A stretch of DNA of 64,000 bases from Oceanicaulis sp. BBD 1991-10 (lineage in GTDB: Bacteria > Pseudomonadota > Alphaproteobacteria > Caulobacterales > Maricaulaceae): NCBI GenBank assembly GCA_001657295.1, contig LYSW01000012.1:2572-66571 (forward strand). The letters are read 5' to 3'. Position 1 is the stretch's first letter. Each line of letters starts with the position of its first letter. The translations under genes and the position numbers were made by a program. The notes below the pieces were generated by a model. The model saw only the letters and a list, made by a program, of their open reading frames with translations. It was not told the origin of the DNA and did not search any database. This document shows positions 1 through 8,943 of the stretch, in pieces.

Positions 1-130
1 CGCCATTCATCTGGAAGCCCTAAAGCTCTGGATGAAAGGGGCAAAATACCATTCCCGCCCGGAACCTCCCGGGCATCCCAGCACCGCGCGCGTGTCCGTT
101 TCGGACGTCGAACGCCTTGGTGGCGCGTAA
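1..130 (+). CDS. DUF1365 family protein, C-terminal fragment (5' end outside window)
   Basis: Frame starting at base 2 reads AIHLEALKLWMKGAKYHSRPEPPGHPSTARVSVSDVERLGGA*, resembling the DUF1365 C-terminus; directly upstream of cfa as is common for this family. Confidence 0.7.
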   Translation, partial: AIHLEALKLWMKGAKYHSRPEPPGHPSTARVSVSDVERLGGA

Positions 131-154
131 AAACCCGACTACTATTCCTGAGAC

Positions 155-1419
155 ATGAAGCGACGGAGCCCCGTCATGACCGATTTCGCCGACCCCTTCG
201 GCGCCCCGGCCGACGCCGCCTTGATTAATCGCCTGTCCGGTGTTCCCCGATCCTTCCGCTTCGCCCTGCATCGACTGCTGAAGCTTAAGGTGGGCGTTCT
301 GACCGTGGTCCTGCCCGATGGCCGCGCCTTGCGTTTCGAAGGCGATGAGGCGGGCAAGGAAGCGCGAATGGAGCTGGCGAATTTCGCCATCGTCCGCAAG
401 GTGCTGTCCGGCGGCGATGTCGGCTTTGCTGAAAGCTATATGGACGGCGACTGGGCGACGCCTGATCTGCCCGCGGTCCTGACGGTGTTCTCCGCCAATC
501 TCGACAGAATGGAAGGCATCACCGCCGGCAGCCCGTTCACCCGGATGCTCCATTGGCTCTATCACAAGCTGCGCGCGAACACGAAAGCCGGCGCCAAGCG
601 AAATATCGAAGCCCATTATGATCTGGGAAATGAGTTCTATACCCGGTGGCTTGACCCTTCGATGACCTATTCCTCGGCGCGCTTCTCCACGCCGGATCAG
701 AGCCTTGAAGACGCCCAGCGGGAGAAATACGCCGGCATCGCCCGGGCCATTCACCTGAAGCCCGACGACCATGTTCTGGAGATCGGATGCGGCTGGGGCG
801 GTTTCGCCGAGTACGCCGCCAAAGACGTCGGGGCGAGAGTCACCTGCCTGACATTGTCCCCGTCTCAGCGGGATTTCGCGCTCAAGCGCATGCACGAAAA
901 TCAGCTGTCCGATCGCGTCGAAATCAAACTTCAGGACTATCGCGACGAGTCCGGACGCTATGACTCGGTGGCCTCGATCGAAATGTTTGAAGCGGTCGGA
1001 CAGGAATACTGGCCCAGCTTCTTCTCCAAGGTCGCTGAAGTGCTCAAGCCCGGCGGCCGGGCGGGCCTTCAGATCATCACGATCCGCGAGGATTTGTTCG
1101 ATACCTATTCCAAGCGCGCCGATTTCATCCAGCGCTATATCTTCCCCGGCGGGGTTCTGCCCAGCATTCCCAAGCTTGAGGAGCAATTCGACGCGGCGGG
1201 TCTGGCCTATGACGGCGTCGAAGCCTTCGGCCAGGACTATGCGCAGACCCTGAACCGCTGGCTGCACAGCTTCAATGACGCCTGGGAGCAGATCAAACCG
1301 CTCGGCTTTGATACGCGTTTCAAGCGCATGTGGGATTTCTATCTGGCCTATTGCGAAGCGCCGGCTTCCGCACGGGACGCATTGATGTGGCGCAATTCGC
1401 GCTCAGCCGTCCCGCTTAA
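155..1419 (+). pseudogene. cfa: Cyclopropane-fatty-acyl-phospholipid synthase family methyltransferase, apparently frameshifted near 1358-1363
   Basis: NIEAHYDLGNEFYTRWLDPSMTYSSA, VLEIGCGWGGFAEYAA, GGVLPSIP motifs; the expected C-terminus (YCEA)GFRTGRIDVAQFALSRPA* is present in another frame, ending at TAA 1417-1419. Start may be ATG 176. Confidence 0.8.
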
Positions 1420-1438
1420 GCCTGGTGGAGCACGCCCC

Positions 1439-1840
1439 ATGACCGATGATGAGCTCCATCCCAGCATCGCGCTCATCAAACGGTTCGATCCCGGCAATCT
1501 CGATGCCGACCCCGGGCTGTTCGCGGACGATTTCGTCTTTCGCTATTTCAATCCCAAGCTGCCGGACCTCCAGGGCGAGCATGTCGGCGTGGCCGGTCTC
1601 AAAGCATTCTTCAGCAAGCTGGCCGACCGCACGAACGGCACCTTCCTGATCAATCCCGTCTCCGCGACGCCGGTCGGGGACGAGCTGCTCGTCATTCATG
1701 TCAGGAATAGTCTGACATTTGAGGAGCGGCCGGTCACAATCGACGCAGTCGTGGTCTGGCGGATCGTCGACGGGCGTCTGGCTGAGGCGTGGGACATCCC
1801 GGCCGTCAATGTGGAGGCGAGGCCGGACCCGGATTATTGA
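1439..1840 (+). CDS. Nuclear transport factor 2 / SnoaL-like protein
   Basis: MTDDELHPSIALIKRFDPGNLDADPGLFADDFVFRYFNPKLPDLQGEHVGVAGLKAFF...; own ATG at 1439; fused to cfa in the ORF track only because of the frameshift. Confidence 0.7.
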   Translation: MTDDELHPSIALIKRFDPGNLDADPGLFADDFVFRYFNPKLPDLQGEHVGVAGLKAFFSKLADRTNGTFLINPVSATPVGDELLVIHVRNSLTFEERPVTIDAVVVWRIVDGRLAEAWDIPAVNVEARPDPDY

Positions 1841-2625
1841 TCCAAAGGCTTGTCCCACCCCGTCTGCTTGCGCACCAGCGGAATGCGCCAGGCGCGCGGC
1901 AGGGCGTAGATCAGCTTGAGCATCCATGTGAAACGGCGCGGGAAGGTGATTTCAAACCGTTTGGAGTCCAAGCCCGCAGCGATCCGCTGAGCGGCGGTGT
2001 CCGCGCTGACCATGAAGGGCTTGGGGAACTCATTGTCGTCTTGAGCCGGCGTTTCCACGAAGCCCGGGGTCACGCACTGGATCAGCACGCCGTGCCGGTG
2101 CAGTTCGATGCGCAAGCATTCCGCCATATTCACAAGCGCCGCCTTGGTCGCGCCATAGGCGGACGCCGTCGGCATGCCGCCGAATGCTGTGGCGGATGAG
2201 ACGATGGCGATTTGTCCGGAGCGGCGCGCGCTCATGCGCGGGGTCAGCGCCGTCAGACAGGCCGCTGTGCCGTTTAGATTGACCTCAAAAGTCTTGGCGT
2301 AGTCTTCAAATTTGGGATTGGCCGCATCGATCGTGATGTAGATGCCGGCGTTGAGCACGGCGCAGGCGATCGCCCCATGCTCCGCCTCAAGGCCCGCGAC
2401 GGCCGCTTCAACGGCGGAGGCGTCGGTGATGTCCACCGGCGCGGGAATGATCTGGTCCGGCGCCTCAGCGGCCAAGGCGTTGAGCTTCTCAGCATTGCGG
2501 GCGGAGATCGCGACGCGCCAGCCCTGTCTCACGAGGCGTCGCGTGAGCGCTTCGCCGATGCCGGAGCTGGCGCCGGTGATCCAGATGAGGCCGTCTTGCG
2601 GTTTTGCGGGCCGGGGGAGCGTCAT
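1834..2625 (-). CDS. Short-chain dehydrogenase/reductase
   Basis: GASSGIGEALTRRL, NAGIY, SSATAFGGMPTASAYGATKAAL motifs. Confidence 0.9.
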   Translation of the reverse strand: MTLPRPAKPQDGLIWITGASSGIGEALTRRLVRQGWRVAISARNAEKLNALAAEAPDQIIPAPVDITDASAVEAAVAGLEAEHGAIACAVLNAGIYITIDAANPKFEDYAKTFEVNLNGTAACLTALTPRMSARRSGQIAIVSSATAFGGMPTASAYGATKAALVNMAECLRIELHRHGVLIQCVTPGFVETPAQDDNEFPKPFMVSADTAAQRIAAGLDSKRFEITFPRRFTWMLKLIYALPRAWRIPLVRKQTGWDKPLDQ

Positions 2626-4172
2626 GACGCCAGATCCTTCTGTGTGGCGATGCCGATCTCTCTGAAAAAGCGATCAGAGTCGGTGCGCACCGCGGATTTC
2701 TTGTCCTCCCCCATCCGGTCGAGCGTTTTGAAGATCATGCCCAAGCGGTGATTGCCCCGCAGCTGGTCCTCGTTCTCGATCAGGAAATTCCAGTAGAGAT
2801 AATTGAACGGGCAGGCCTGCGGTCCGTTCTTCTTGGTGACTGCATAGCTGCAGGACTTGCAGCTATCACTCATCTTATTGATGTAAGCCCCTGAAGCAGC
2901 GTAAGGCTTCGTCGCCATCAACCCGCCGTCCGCGAATAGCGCCATGCCATGAGTGTTGGGCGCTTCGACCCACTCAAACGCATCGGCGTAAACCGCCAGA
3001 TACCATGCATTCACTTCGGCCGGATCGATTCCGGCGAGCAATGCGAAATTGCCGGTCACCATCAGGCGCTGGATGTGGTGGGCGTAGGCGTGGCGCTTGG
3101 TCGTGAGCACGGCATCGCGCACGCAGGCCATCTTCGTCTCAGCCGTCCAATAGAACCCGGGCAGCGGCCGCCGGGCGTTCAGGGCGTTGCGTTCCAGATA
3201 TTCCGGCATGAAGCGCCAATAAACGCCGCGCACATATTCGCGCCAGCCGAGGATTTGCCGGATGAAGCCCTCTACGGCGTTCAAGGGCGCGGCGCCGCCG
3301 CGCCAGGCGGCTTCCGCGCGGCGGCAAACGCTCATCGGATCCAGAAGACCGGCATTGATGTAGAGGGACAGCACGGAGTGGAACAGGAAGGCTTCGCCCA
3401 GCTTCATGGCGTCCTGAAAATCGCCGAATTGAGGCAGAGCCGTTTCAATGAACCAGTCCAGGTGCGCCTGCGCGCCTTCGGCGGTGACCGCGAACCAGAA
3501 ATCGTCCAGATCGCCGAAATGGTCGGCGAAGCGGCTCTCCACCATCTCGATCACTTCCGCGGTGATCGCATCCGGTTCAATCCGGTTGCGCGCCGGCGCC
3601 TCGATCCCGGCCGGGAGGGTTTTGCGATTGTCGTGGTCGAAATTCCACCGCCCGCCGGCGGGCTCGTCGCCGTCCATCAACAGGCCGGTCTCGCGTCTCA
3701 GCTCGCGGTAGAAGTATTCCATGGTCAAACGCTTGCGGCCGTCCGCCCAGGCGTTGAATCGCTCATGGCTGGCGATGAAGCGGTCGTCGCGCCGGATTTC
3801 GACCGGAAGGCCGAGACGATCGGACCAGCCCGCCATGGCTCCTCGCAAACGGTATTCGCCGGGCTCGACGATGACGACGCGGTCGAATGCGCCAGACATC
3901 AGCGCGCGCGCCACCTCGCCTTCCAGCGAACCGGCATTCTCGGAGTCGTCGAGCCGGGTGTAGGCGACGTTCAGCCCCCTCGCCTCCAGCTCGGCCGCAA
4001 AATGGCGCATCGCCGAGAATAAAAACGCGATCTTCTTCTTGTGATGGCCGACATAGGTGGCCTCTTCGGACACCTCCGCCATCAGCACCAAATCGTCGCC
4101 GGCGCGAAAATCGCGCAGGCTCGCCAGCTCGGCGGTCAATTGATCGCCGAGCACCAATCGGAGCGTCGCCAT
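2622..4172 (-). CDS. Cryptochrome/photolyase family protein, FeS-type (PhrB-like)
   Basis: MATLRLVLGDQL N-terminus; C-terminal Cys-rich NKMSDSCKSCSYAVTKKNGPQACPFNYLYWNFL typical of FeS bacterial cryptochromes/photolyases. Confidence 0.9.
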   Translation of the reverse strand: MATLRLVLGDQLTAELASLRDFRAGDDLVLMAEVSEEATYVGHHKKKIAFLFSAMRHFAAELEARGLNVAYTRLDDSENAGSLEGEVARALMSGAFDRVVIVEPGEYRLRGAMAGWSDRLGLPVEIRRDDRFIASHERFNAWADGRKRLTMEYFYRELRRETGLLMDGDEPAGGRWNFDHDNRKTLPAGIEAPARNRIEPDAITAEVIEMVESRFADHFGDLDDFWFAVTAEGAQAHLDWFIETALPQFGDFQDAMKLGEAFLFHSVLSLYINAGLLDPMSVCRRAEAAWRGGAAPLNAVEGFIRQILGWREYVRGVYWRFMPEYLERNALNARRPLPGFYWTAETKMACVRDAVLTTKRHAYAHHIQRLMVTGNFALLAGIDPAEVNAWYLAVYADAFEWVEAPNTHGMALFADGGLMATKPYAASGAYINKMSDSCKSCSYAVTKKNGPQACPFNYLYWNFLIENEDQLRGNHRLGMIFKTLDRMGEDKKSAVRTDSDRFFREIGIATQKDLAS

Positions 4173-4852
4173 TAGATCGCCGCCGGGTCGGCTCGGCGCA
4201 CATAGCGGACCTGCTGGCCCCGCGCCTCAAATTCACACCCGGCCCAGCGGCCGTTCTCGTCGTAATACAGGTCCAGCACCAGGGAGCTGGTCAGGCGGTA
4301 GTGATCCACCAGGATGGCGCCGCCATCGCCTTCAATCTCGGTCTTGCCGAGATACTCGACCTGGGTGTCCATCACGGTGCCATGCTCAGTATTGAGCATG
4401 CGGGTCATTTCCGCCGGGTATCCATGCCAGTGCGAGGAGGTCAGCGTGGACGGCTCAAGCTCCAGCGCCACCGGCTGGAGCTCCGGATCGAGACCGGTCA
4501 CATCAATCATGCCGCCGGCATAGCGCGCATTGACCTCAAAGACTTCACCGTCTTTCAGAGTCCGTCCGGATAATCCCAAGAGGGCGCCGTCGCGCCAGCG
4601 CTCGATCGAGTCATGCTCGTACCGAAACAGCGTGACCGGACCGATCCCGGCGCGAAGGCGGATTCTGACATCGGCCAGAAGGTCTTCGCCATCCTGTCGA
4701 AAGCTGATTTCATGCACCCCGAACCGCGTGTCGCCGGCGCGGAAAACGTCAAATACAAGACGCTCGCCATCGCGCGGCTGAGGCGCAGGATCTGCGAATG
4801 CGGCGGCGCTCGCGACAAGCGAGGCGAACAGGCTGATGATCACTCGCAACAT
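4172..4852 (-). CDS. DUF6134-like secreted protein
   Basis: N-terminal signal peptide; conserved position in photolyase/ChrR-type operons; sequence resemblance only. Confidence 0.6.
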   Translation of the reverse strand: MLRVIISLFASLVASAAAFADPAPQPRDGERLVFDVFRAGDTRFGVHEISFRQDGEDLLADVRIRLRAGIGPVTLFRYEHDSIERWRDGALLGLSGRTLKDGEVFEVNARYAGGMIDVTGLDPELQPVALELEPSTLTSSHWHGYPAEMTRMLNTEHGTVMDTQVEYLGKTEIEGDGGAILVDHYRLTSSLVLDLYYDENGRWAGCEFEARGQQVRYVRRADPAAI

Positions 4853-4890
4853 GGCGGGTTTCCCAAAGTCAGCATGACCAATATAGGCGG

Positions 4891-5547
4891 TCAGAGGATT
4901 GAAATCATGCGGTTGGCCGCGGCCAGAGCCGGGTTGGTCGGCTTAAGCGAGCCCAACTCGACCGCAAAGCAGATGCATGCCTCTTCACCATCCACGCGCG
5001 GCGTGTGGATGGTATCGGCGTTCGCATAGCAGGCGTCGCCGCGCCCGTAACGCTCCTGCCCGTCATGGAAGGAGCCGGAAAGCACGAGGGTCAATTCCTC
5101 TCCCTCATGGCCGTGCTCCGGCGCGCCTTTGCCGGGCGGAATAGACAGAAGCCGCGCCTTGACGCCCGGCTCATTGAGGCTGTCGAGCACGATCTCGCTA
5201 TGGCCCCCAAACCGCCGGCGCCATTGTTTGGAGAGCGAAAGCGCCATCTCCCGCTTCAAAACCGCGGGGATGACGGGATCGCGATCCGCGACCGGTGCGG
5301 CCGCGGACGGCTGCGCGTCATCAAGCTGCGCCAGCGTGGACGCCAGGGCGTCCGCCCGCAGGCTGGCGACCGGGGCGGTCTCAAGCAGGGCGCCGAAGGC
5401 GGCCTCGGCGGCGCCCATGCGCGCGCCGGCCTCGGGACGGAGCTCGGCCTGGCAAGCGGCCAGCACGCGGATCGCGCGCGGCGCGGCGCCGGAAGCGGCG
5501 TCCAGGAGCCAGCCGTCGGAGAGAATATGTTCGTTTGCGTGTGTCAT
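4891..5547 (-). CDS. ChrR-like cupin protein (putative anti-sigma factor paralogue)
   Basis: C-terminal cupin motif APEHGHEGEELTLVLSGSF ... ADTIHTP; N-terminal HILSDGWLLDAASG resembles ChrR but the HxxxCxxC zinc motif is not conserved. Confidence 0.75.
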   Translation of the reverse strand: MTHANEHILSDGWLLDAASGAAPRAIRVLAACQAELRPEAGARMGAAEAAFGALLETAPVASLRADALASTLAQLDDAQPSAAAPVADRDPVIPAVLKREMALSLSKQWRRRFGGHSEIVLDSLNEPGVKARLLSIPPGKGAPEHGHEGEELTLVLSGSFHDGQERYGRGDACYANADTIHTPRVDGEEACICFAVELGSLKPTNPALAAANRMISIL

Positions 5548-5553
5548 TGCAGG

Positions 5554-5583
5554 CTTATACGCAAGCGTTCGCTGAATGGATCA
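5554..5583 (-). promoter_or_regulatory. Putative RpoE/ECF11-type promoter of the chrR-DUF6134-photolyase-SDR operon
   Basis: On the minus strand: TGATCC (5583-5578), 18 nt, TATAAG (5559-5554), 7-12 bp upstream of the chrR-like ATG. Confidence 0.6.
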
Positions 5584-5667
5584 CATTGGCGATATCCTCG
5601 GCGCACACCCGTTGCGCGCGAAGAAACAGGCGCCTAGCTTGCCGCCAAGCCAATTCAGGAGCTCGCC

Positions 5668-6672
5668 ATGGCCGCCCCCGCCCGCAGCGTGATCGATCTG
5701 ATCGGAAACACGCCTCTGCTTCGTCTCAACAAGCTGTCGGAAGAGACCGGGTGCGAAATCCTCGGCAAGGCGGAATTCCTCAATCCCGGCGGCTCCGTGA
5801 AGGATCGCGCCGCGCTCGGCATTATCCGCGACGCGGAACGCTCCGGCGCCTTGAAACCGGGCGGAACCATCGTCGAAGGCACCGCGGGCAATACCGGCAT
5901 CGGCCTGGCCATGGTGGGACGCGCGCTGGGTTATAAGGTCGTCATCGTCTTCCCGCGCACCCAATCGAAAGAAAAAGCCGACGCGATCCGCCTGATGGGC
6001 GCGGAGCTGATCCTGGTCGATGCGGTGCCGTACAAGAATCCGAACCATTATGCGCGCTATTCCGGACGGCTTGCTGAAGAGCTCAACGCGACCGAGCCCC
6101 ATGGCGCGATCTGGGCCAACCAATTCGACAACACCGCGAACCGGCGCGCCCATGCCGAAACCACCGGACCGGAGATCTGGGCGCAGACGGACGGCGCGGT
6201 CGACGCCTTTGTCGCCGCGGTCGGTTCGGGCGGGACGATCGCGGGCGTTTCCGACGCGCTGAAGGCGAAGAACAAGGACGTGAAGATCGCGCTCGCCGAT
6301 CCCGGCGGCGCGGCGCTGTATGGCTATTACGCCCATGGCGAGCTGAAAGCGGAAGGCGCCTCGATTACAGAAGGCATCGGACAGAGCCGCATCACGGCCA
6401 ATCTGGACGGGGCTGTGATCGACGACGCCTTCCGCATTCCGGACGAAGAAGCGCTGGAAATCCTCTATGACCTGGTGATGGAGGAGGGCCTGTGCCTGGG
6501 CGGTTCGGCCGGCATCAACATCGCCGGCGCGGCGCGCATGGCGCGCAAGCTGGGGCCGGGTCACACCATCGTCACCATTCTTTGCGACCACGGTTCGCGC
6601 TATCAGTCCAAGCTGTTCAACCCGGATTTCCTGCGCGAGAAAGGCCTGCCCACGCCGCCCTGGCTGGATTAG
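5668..6672 (+). CDS. cysK: Cysteine synthase A
   Basis: SVIDLIGNTPLLRLNKLSEETGCEILGKAEFLNPGGSVKDRAAL; GTAGNTGIGLA. Confidence 0.93.
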   Translation: MAAPARSVIDLIGNTPLLRLNKLSEETGCEILGKAEFLNPGGSVKDRAALGIIRDAERSGALKPGGTIVEGTAGNTGIGLAMVGRALGYKVVIVFPRTQSKEKADAIRLMGAELILVDAVPYKNPNHYARYSGRLAEELNATEPHGAIWANQFDNTANRRAHAETTGPEIWAQTDGAVDAFVAAVGSGGTIAGVSDALKAKNKDVKIALADPGGAALYGYYAHGELKAEGASITEGIGQSRITANLDGAVIDDAFRIPDEEALEILYDLVMEEGLCLGGSAGINIAGAARMARKLGPGHTIVTILCDHGSRYQSKLFNPDFLREKGLPTPPWLD

Positions 6673-6675
6673 GGC

Positions 6676-7740
6676 CTAGCGGAAGGGCGGCGCGTAAAGC
6701 AGGCCGCCCTGCGTCCACTGGGCGTTCAGGCCGCGGCTTAAGCCCAGCGGGCTGTCATCACCCAGATTGCGATTGAAGATTTCACCGTAATTGCCGCGCG
6801 CTTCGATGGCGCGCACGGCGAAGTCCGCGTCCAGGCCGATGGCCTCGCCCTCCGCGCCCTCAGCGCCCAGAAGCCGCCGCACCTGCGGGCTGCGCGCCGT
6901 TTCAGCAGCTTCGGCGGCGCTGGCCGCGGTGACGCCGAATTCCTCCGCAGCGATGAGGGCGTACAGCACCCATTCGACCGCCTTGGCGAAGTCTGCGTCA
7001 GCGGAGGCCGTCACCGGTCCCAAGGGCTCCTTGGAAATGATGTCGGGCAGGATCACGTGACTGTCGGGGTCTTCAAGGCCTGCGCGCAGGCCGGCCAGGG
7101 CCGACACGTCGCTGGTGAAGGCTTCACACGCGCCCTGCAGATAGGCGCTCAGCCCCGCCGCGGGGGTCTCCACCAGGACCGTTTCAAAGCTCACCTGATA
7201 GGCCGCGCCATAATCTTCCAGATTGAGCGCCGTGGTGGTTTCTGGCTGGACGCAGATGCGCGCGCCGTCCAGCTCGCGCGCGCTGGTCACGCCCAGATCC
7301 GCCGGCGCCAGAAAGCCTTGGCCGTCAAAATAATAGGTTCCGGCGAAGTGCACCGGCAGCGCCGCGTCCCGTGAAAAGGTCCAGCTGGTGTTGCGCAGGA
7401 GGATGTCGATCCGTCCCTCCACGACCGCCTCAAGCCGGTCCGCCGTGGTCAGCGGCACGAAGCGGACGCGCTCGGCGTCGCCGAGGAAGGCGGCGGCGTA
7501 AGCGTGGCACAGATCAATCTCGAAACCGGTCCACACGCCGCTGCCGGCGTCCTGCACCGCGAAGCCGGCCAAACCGGTGTCGACCCCGCAGATCAGCTCG
7601 CCGCGATCGCGAATCTGGGCCAGGGCGGACCCGGCGGCGTCGATATCGCTCTGGGCCGCCGTGAAGCCAAGCGCGAACACCGCGGCCGCCCGCGCCAGGC
7701 GTCGCGGCGCCAGAATATCGAAAACCGCTGAAGCGCTCAC
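6676..7740 (-). CDS. Amino-acid ABC transporter substrate-binding protein (AapJ-like)
   Basis: IRDRGELICGVDTGLAGFAVQDAGSGVWTGFEIDLCHAYAAAFLG...LTTADRLEAVVEGRIDILLRNTSWTFSRD. Confidence 0.88.
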   Translation of the reverse strand: MSASAVFDILAPRRLARAAAVFALGFTAAQSDIDAAGSALAQIRDRGELICGVDTGLAGFAVQDAGSGVWTGFEIDLCHAYAAAFLGDAERVRFVPLTTADRLEAVVEGRIDILLRNTSWTFSRDAALPVHFAGTYYFDGQGFLAPADLGVTSARELDGARICVQPETTTALNLEDYGAAYQVSFETVLVETPAAGLSAYLQGACEAFTSDVSALAGLRAGLEDPDSHVILPDIISKEPLGPVTASADADFAKAVEWVLYALIAAEEFGVTAASAAEAAETARSPQVRRLLGAEGAEGEAIGLDADFAVRAIEARGNYGEIFNRNLGDDSPLGLSRGLNAQWTQGGLLYAPPFR

Positions 7741-7806
7741 GTTTTCACTGGTGTATTGCTCATGGATACCTTGTCTGGTGTAGCGAAAGCTGGATGCTGC
7801 GTCGAC

Positions 7807-8943
7807 ATGAAACGCGAAACTCGATTAATCCATTCCGGACGGCCCCAAGGCGATCAGGGCCTGGTCAACGCCGCGGTCGAACGCGCCTCCACCGTGCTGG
7901 CCCCGACGACCGCAGAGCTTTATCAGCCCACGCCGCCGCGCCGGCATTATGCAAGGGGCGGCCTGTCGCCGAACGCCGAGCTGCGCGAAGCGTTATGCGG
8001 GCTTTACGGGGCGGACCATTGCGCCCTCGCCTCTTCGGGACTGGCCGCCGTCGTGCTGGCCATGCGAACAGCGCTGGACGGCGCCGGCGAGGCCCTGATT
8101 TCAGACAGCGTCTATGGTCCGGTCCGGCGCTTCTGCGATGAGGAATTGCCGCGCCTCGGGGTTTCAGTGCGCTACTACGATCCGCGCATCGGCGCCGATA
8201 TCGCCGCGCTGATCACGCCGGACACCAGGCTGATCGCGTTGGAATCGCCCGGGTCGCTGACGATGGAGGTGCAGGACATTCCCGCCATCGCCGCGGCCGC
8301 GCGGGCGGCGGGCGCGAAGACGGTGATCGACGACACCTGGTCGGCGGGGATGTTGATGAACCCGCTTGAGCTGGGCGTGGATTTCGCCGCCCAATCCCTG
8401 ACCAAATATGTCGGCGGCCATTCCGATTTCCTCGCCGGCGCCGTCCTGGCGCGCGGCGCCGACGCGGGCAGGCTGAAATCGCGTGAAAGCCTCTATGGGC
8501 AACATGTTTCACCCGATGACGGCTTTTTGGCGCTGCGCGGCCTGCGCACGCTCAGCCTGCGCCTTGAACGATCGGGCGCCAGCGCGCTGACGCTGGCGAA
8601 ACGGCTGGAGAACCACAAGAAAATCGCCCGCGTCTTGCATCCCGCCCTGCCCGGCAATCCCGACCACGCGATTTTCCAGCGTGACTTCTCCGGCGCCGCA
8701 GGGTGTTTCTCCGTCATTCTCGACGGGGTCGGCGCGCGTGACGGGGAAGCCGTCGCCGAACGCCTGACACTGTTCGGCCTCGGATTCTCCTGGGGCGGCT
8801 ATGAAAGCCTGGTCCTGCCCTGCGACCGCCAGATCCGGCGCACGGCGACGCCTTGGCGGGCCGAAGGCTGCCTGATCCGCTTCTCCATCGGGCTGGAGGA
8901 TGTCGACGATTTATGGGCCGACCTTCAATCAGCCCTGGCTTAG
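7807..8943 (+). CDS. metC: Cystathionine beta-lyase (PLP-dependent, Cys/Met metabolism family)
   Basis: MKRETRLIHSGRP; DDTWSAGMLMNPLELGVDFAAQSLTKYVGGHSDFLAGAV (PLP lysine). Confidence 0.9.
   Translation: MKRETRLIHSGRPQGDQGLVNAAVERASTVLAPTTAELYQPTPPRRHYARGGLSPNAELREALCGLYGADHCALASSGLAAVVLAMRTALDGAGEALISDSVYGPVRRFCDEELPRLGVSVRYYDPRIGADIAALITPDTRLIALESPGSLTMEVQDIPAIAAAARAAGAKTVIDDTWSAGMLMNPLELGVDFAAQSLTKYVGGHSDFLAGAVLARGADAGRLKSRESLYGQHVSPDDGFLALRGLRTLSLRLERSGASALTLAKRLENHKKIARVLHPALPGNPDHAIFQRDFSGAAGCFSVILDGVGARDGEAVAERLTLFGLGFSWGGYESLVLPCDRQIRRTATPWRAEGCLIRFSIGLEDVDDLWADLQSALA

Noticed and set aside
20-1267. 415-aa minus-strand ORF
   Set aside because: Antisense to the clearly coding cfa gene; long shadow ORFs are expected at this GC content
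155-1840. Novel CFA synthase-NTF2 fusion protein
   Set aside because: Conserved CFA C-terminus exists in another frame with its own stop, and NTF2-like has its own start; better explained by a frameshift
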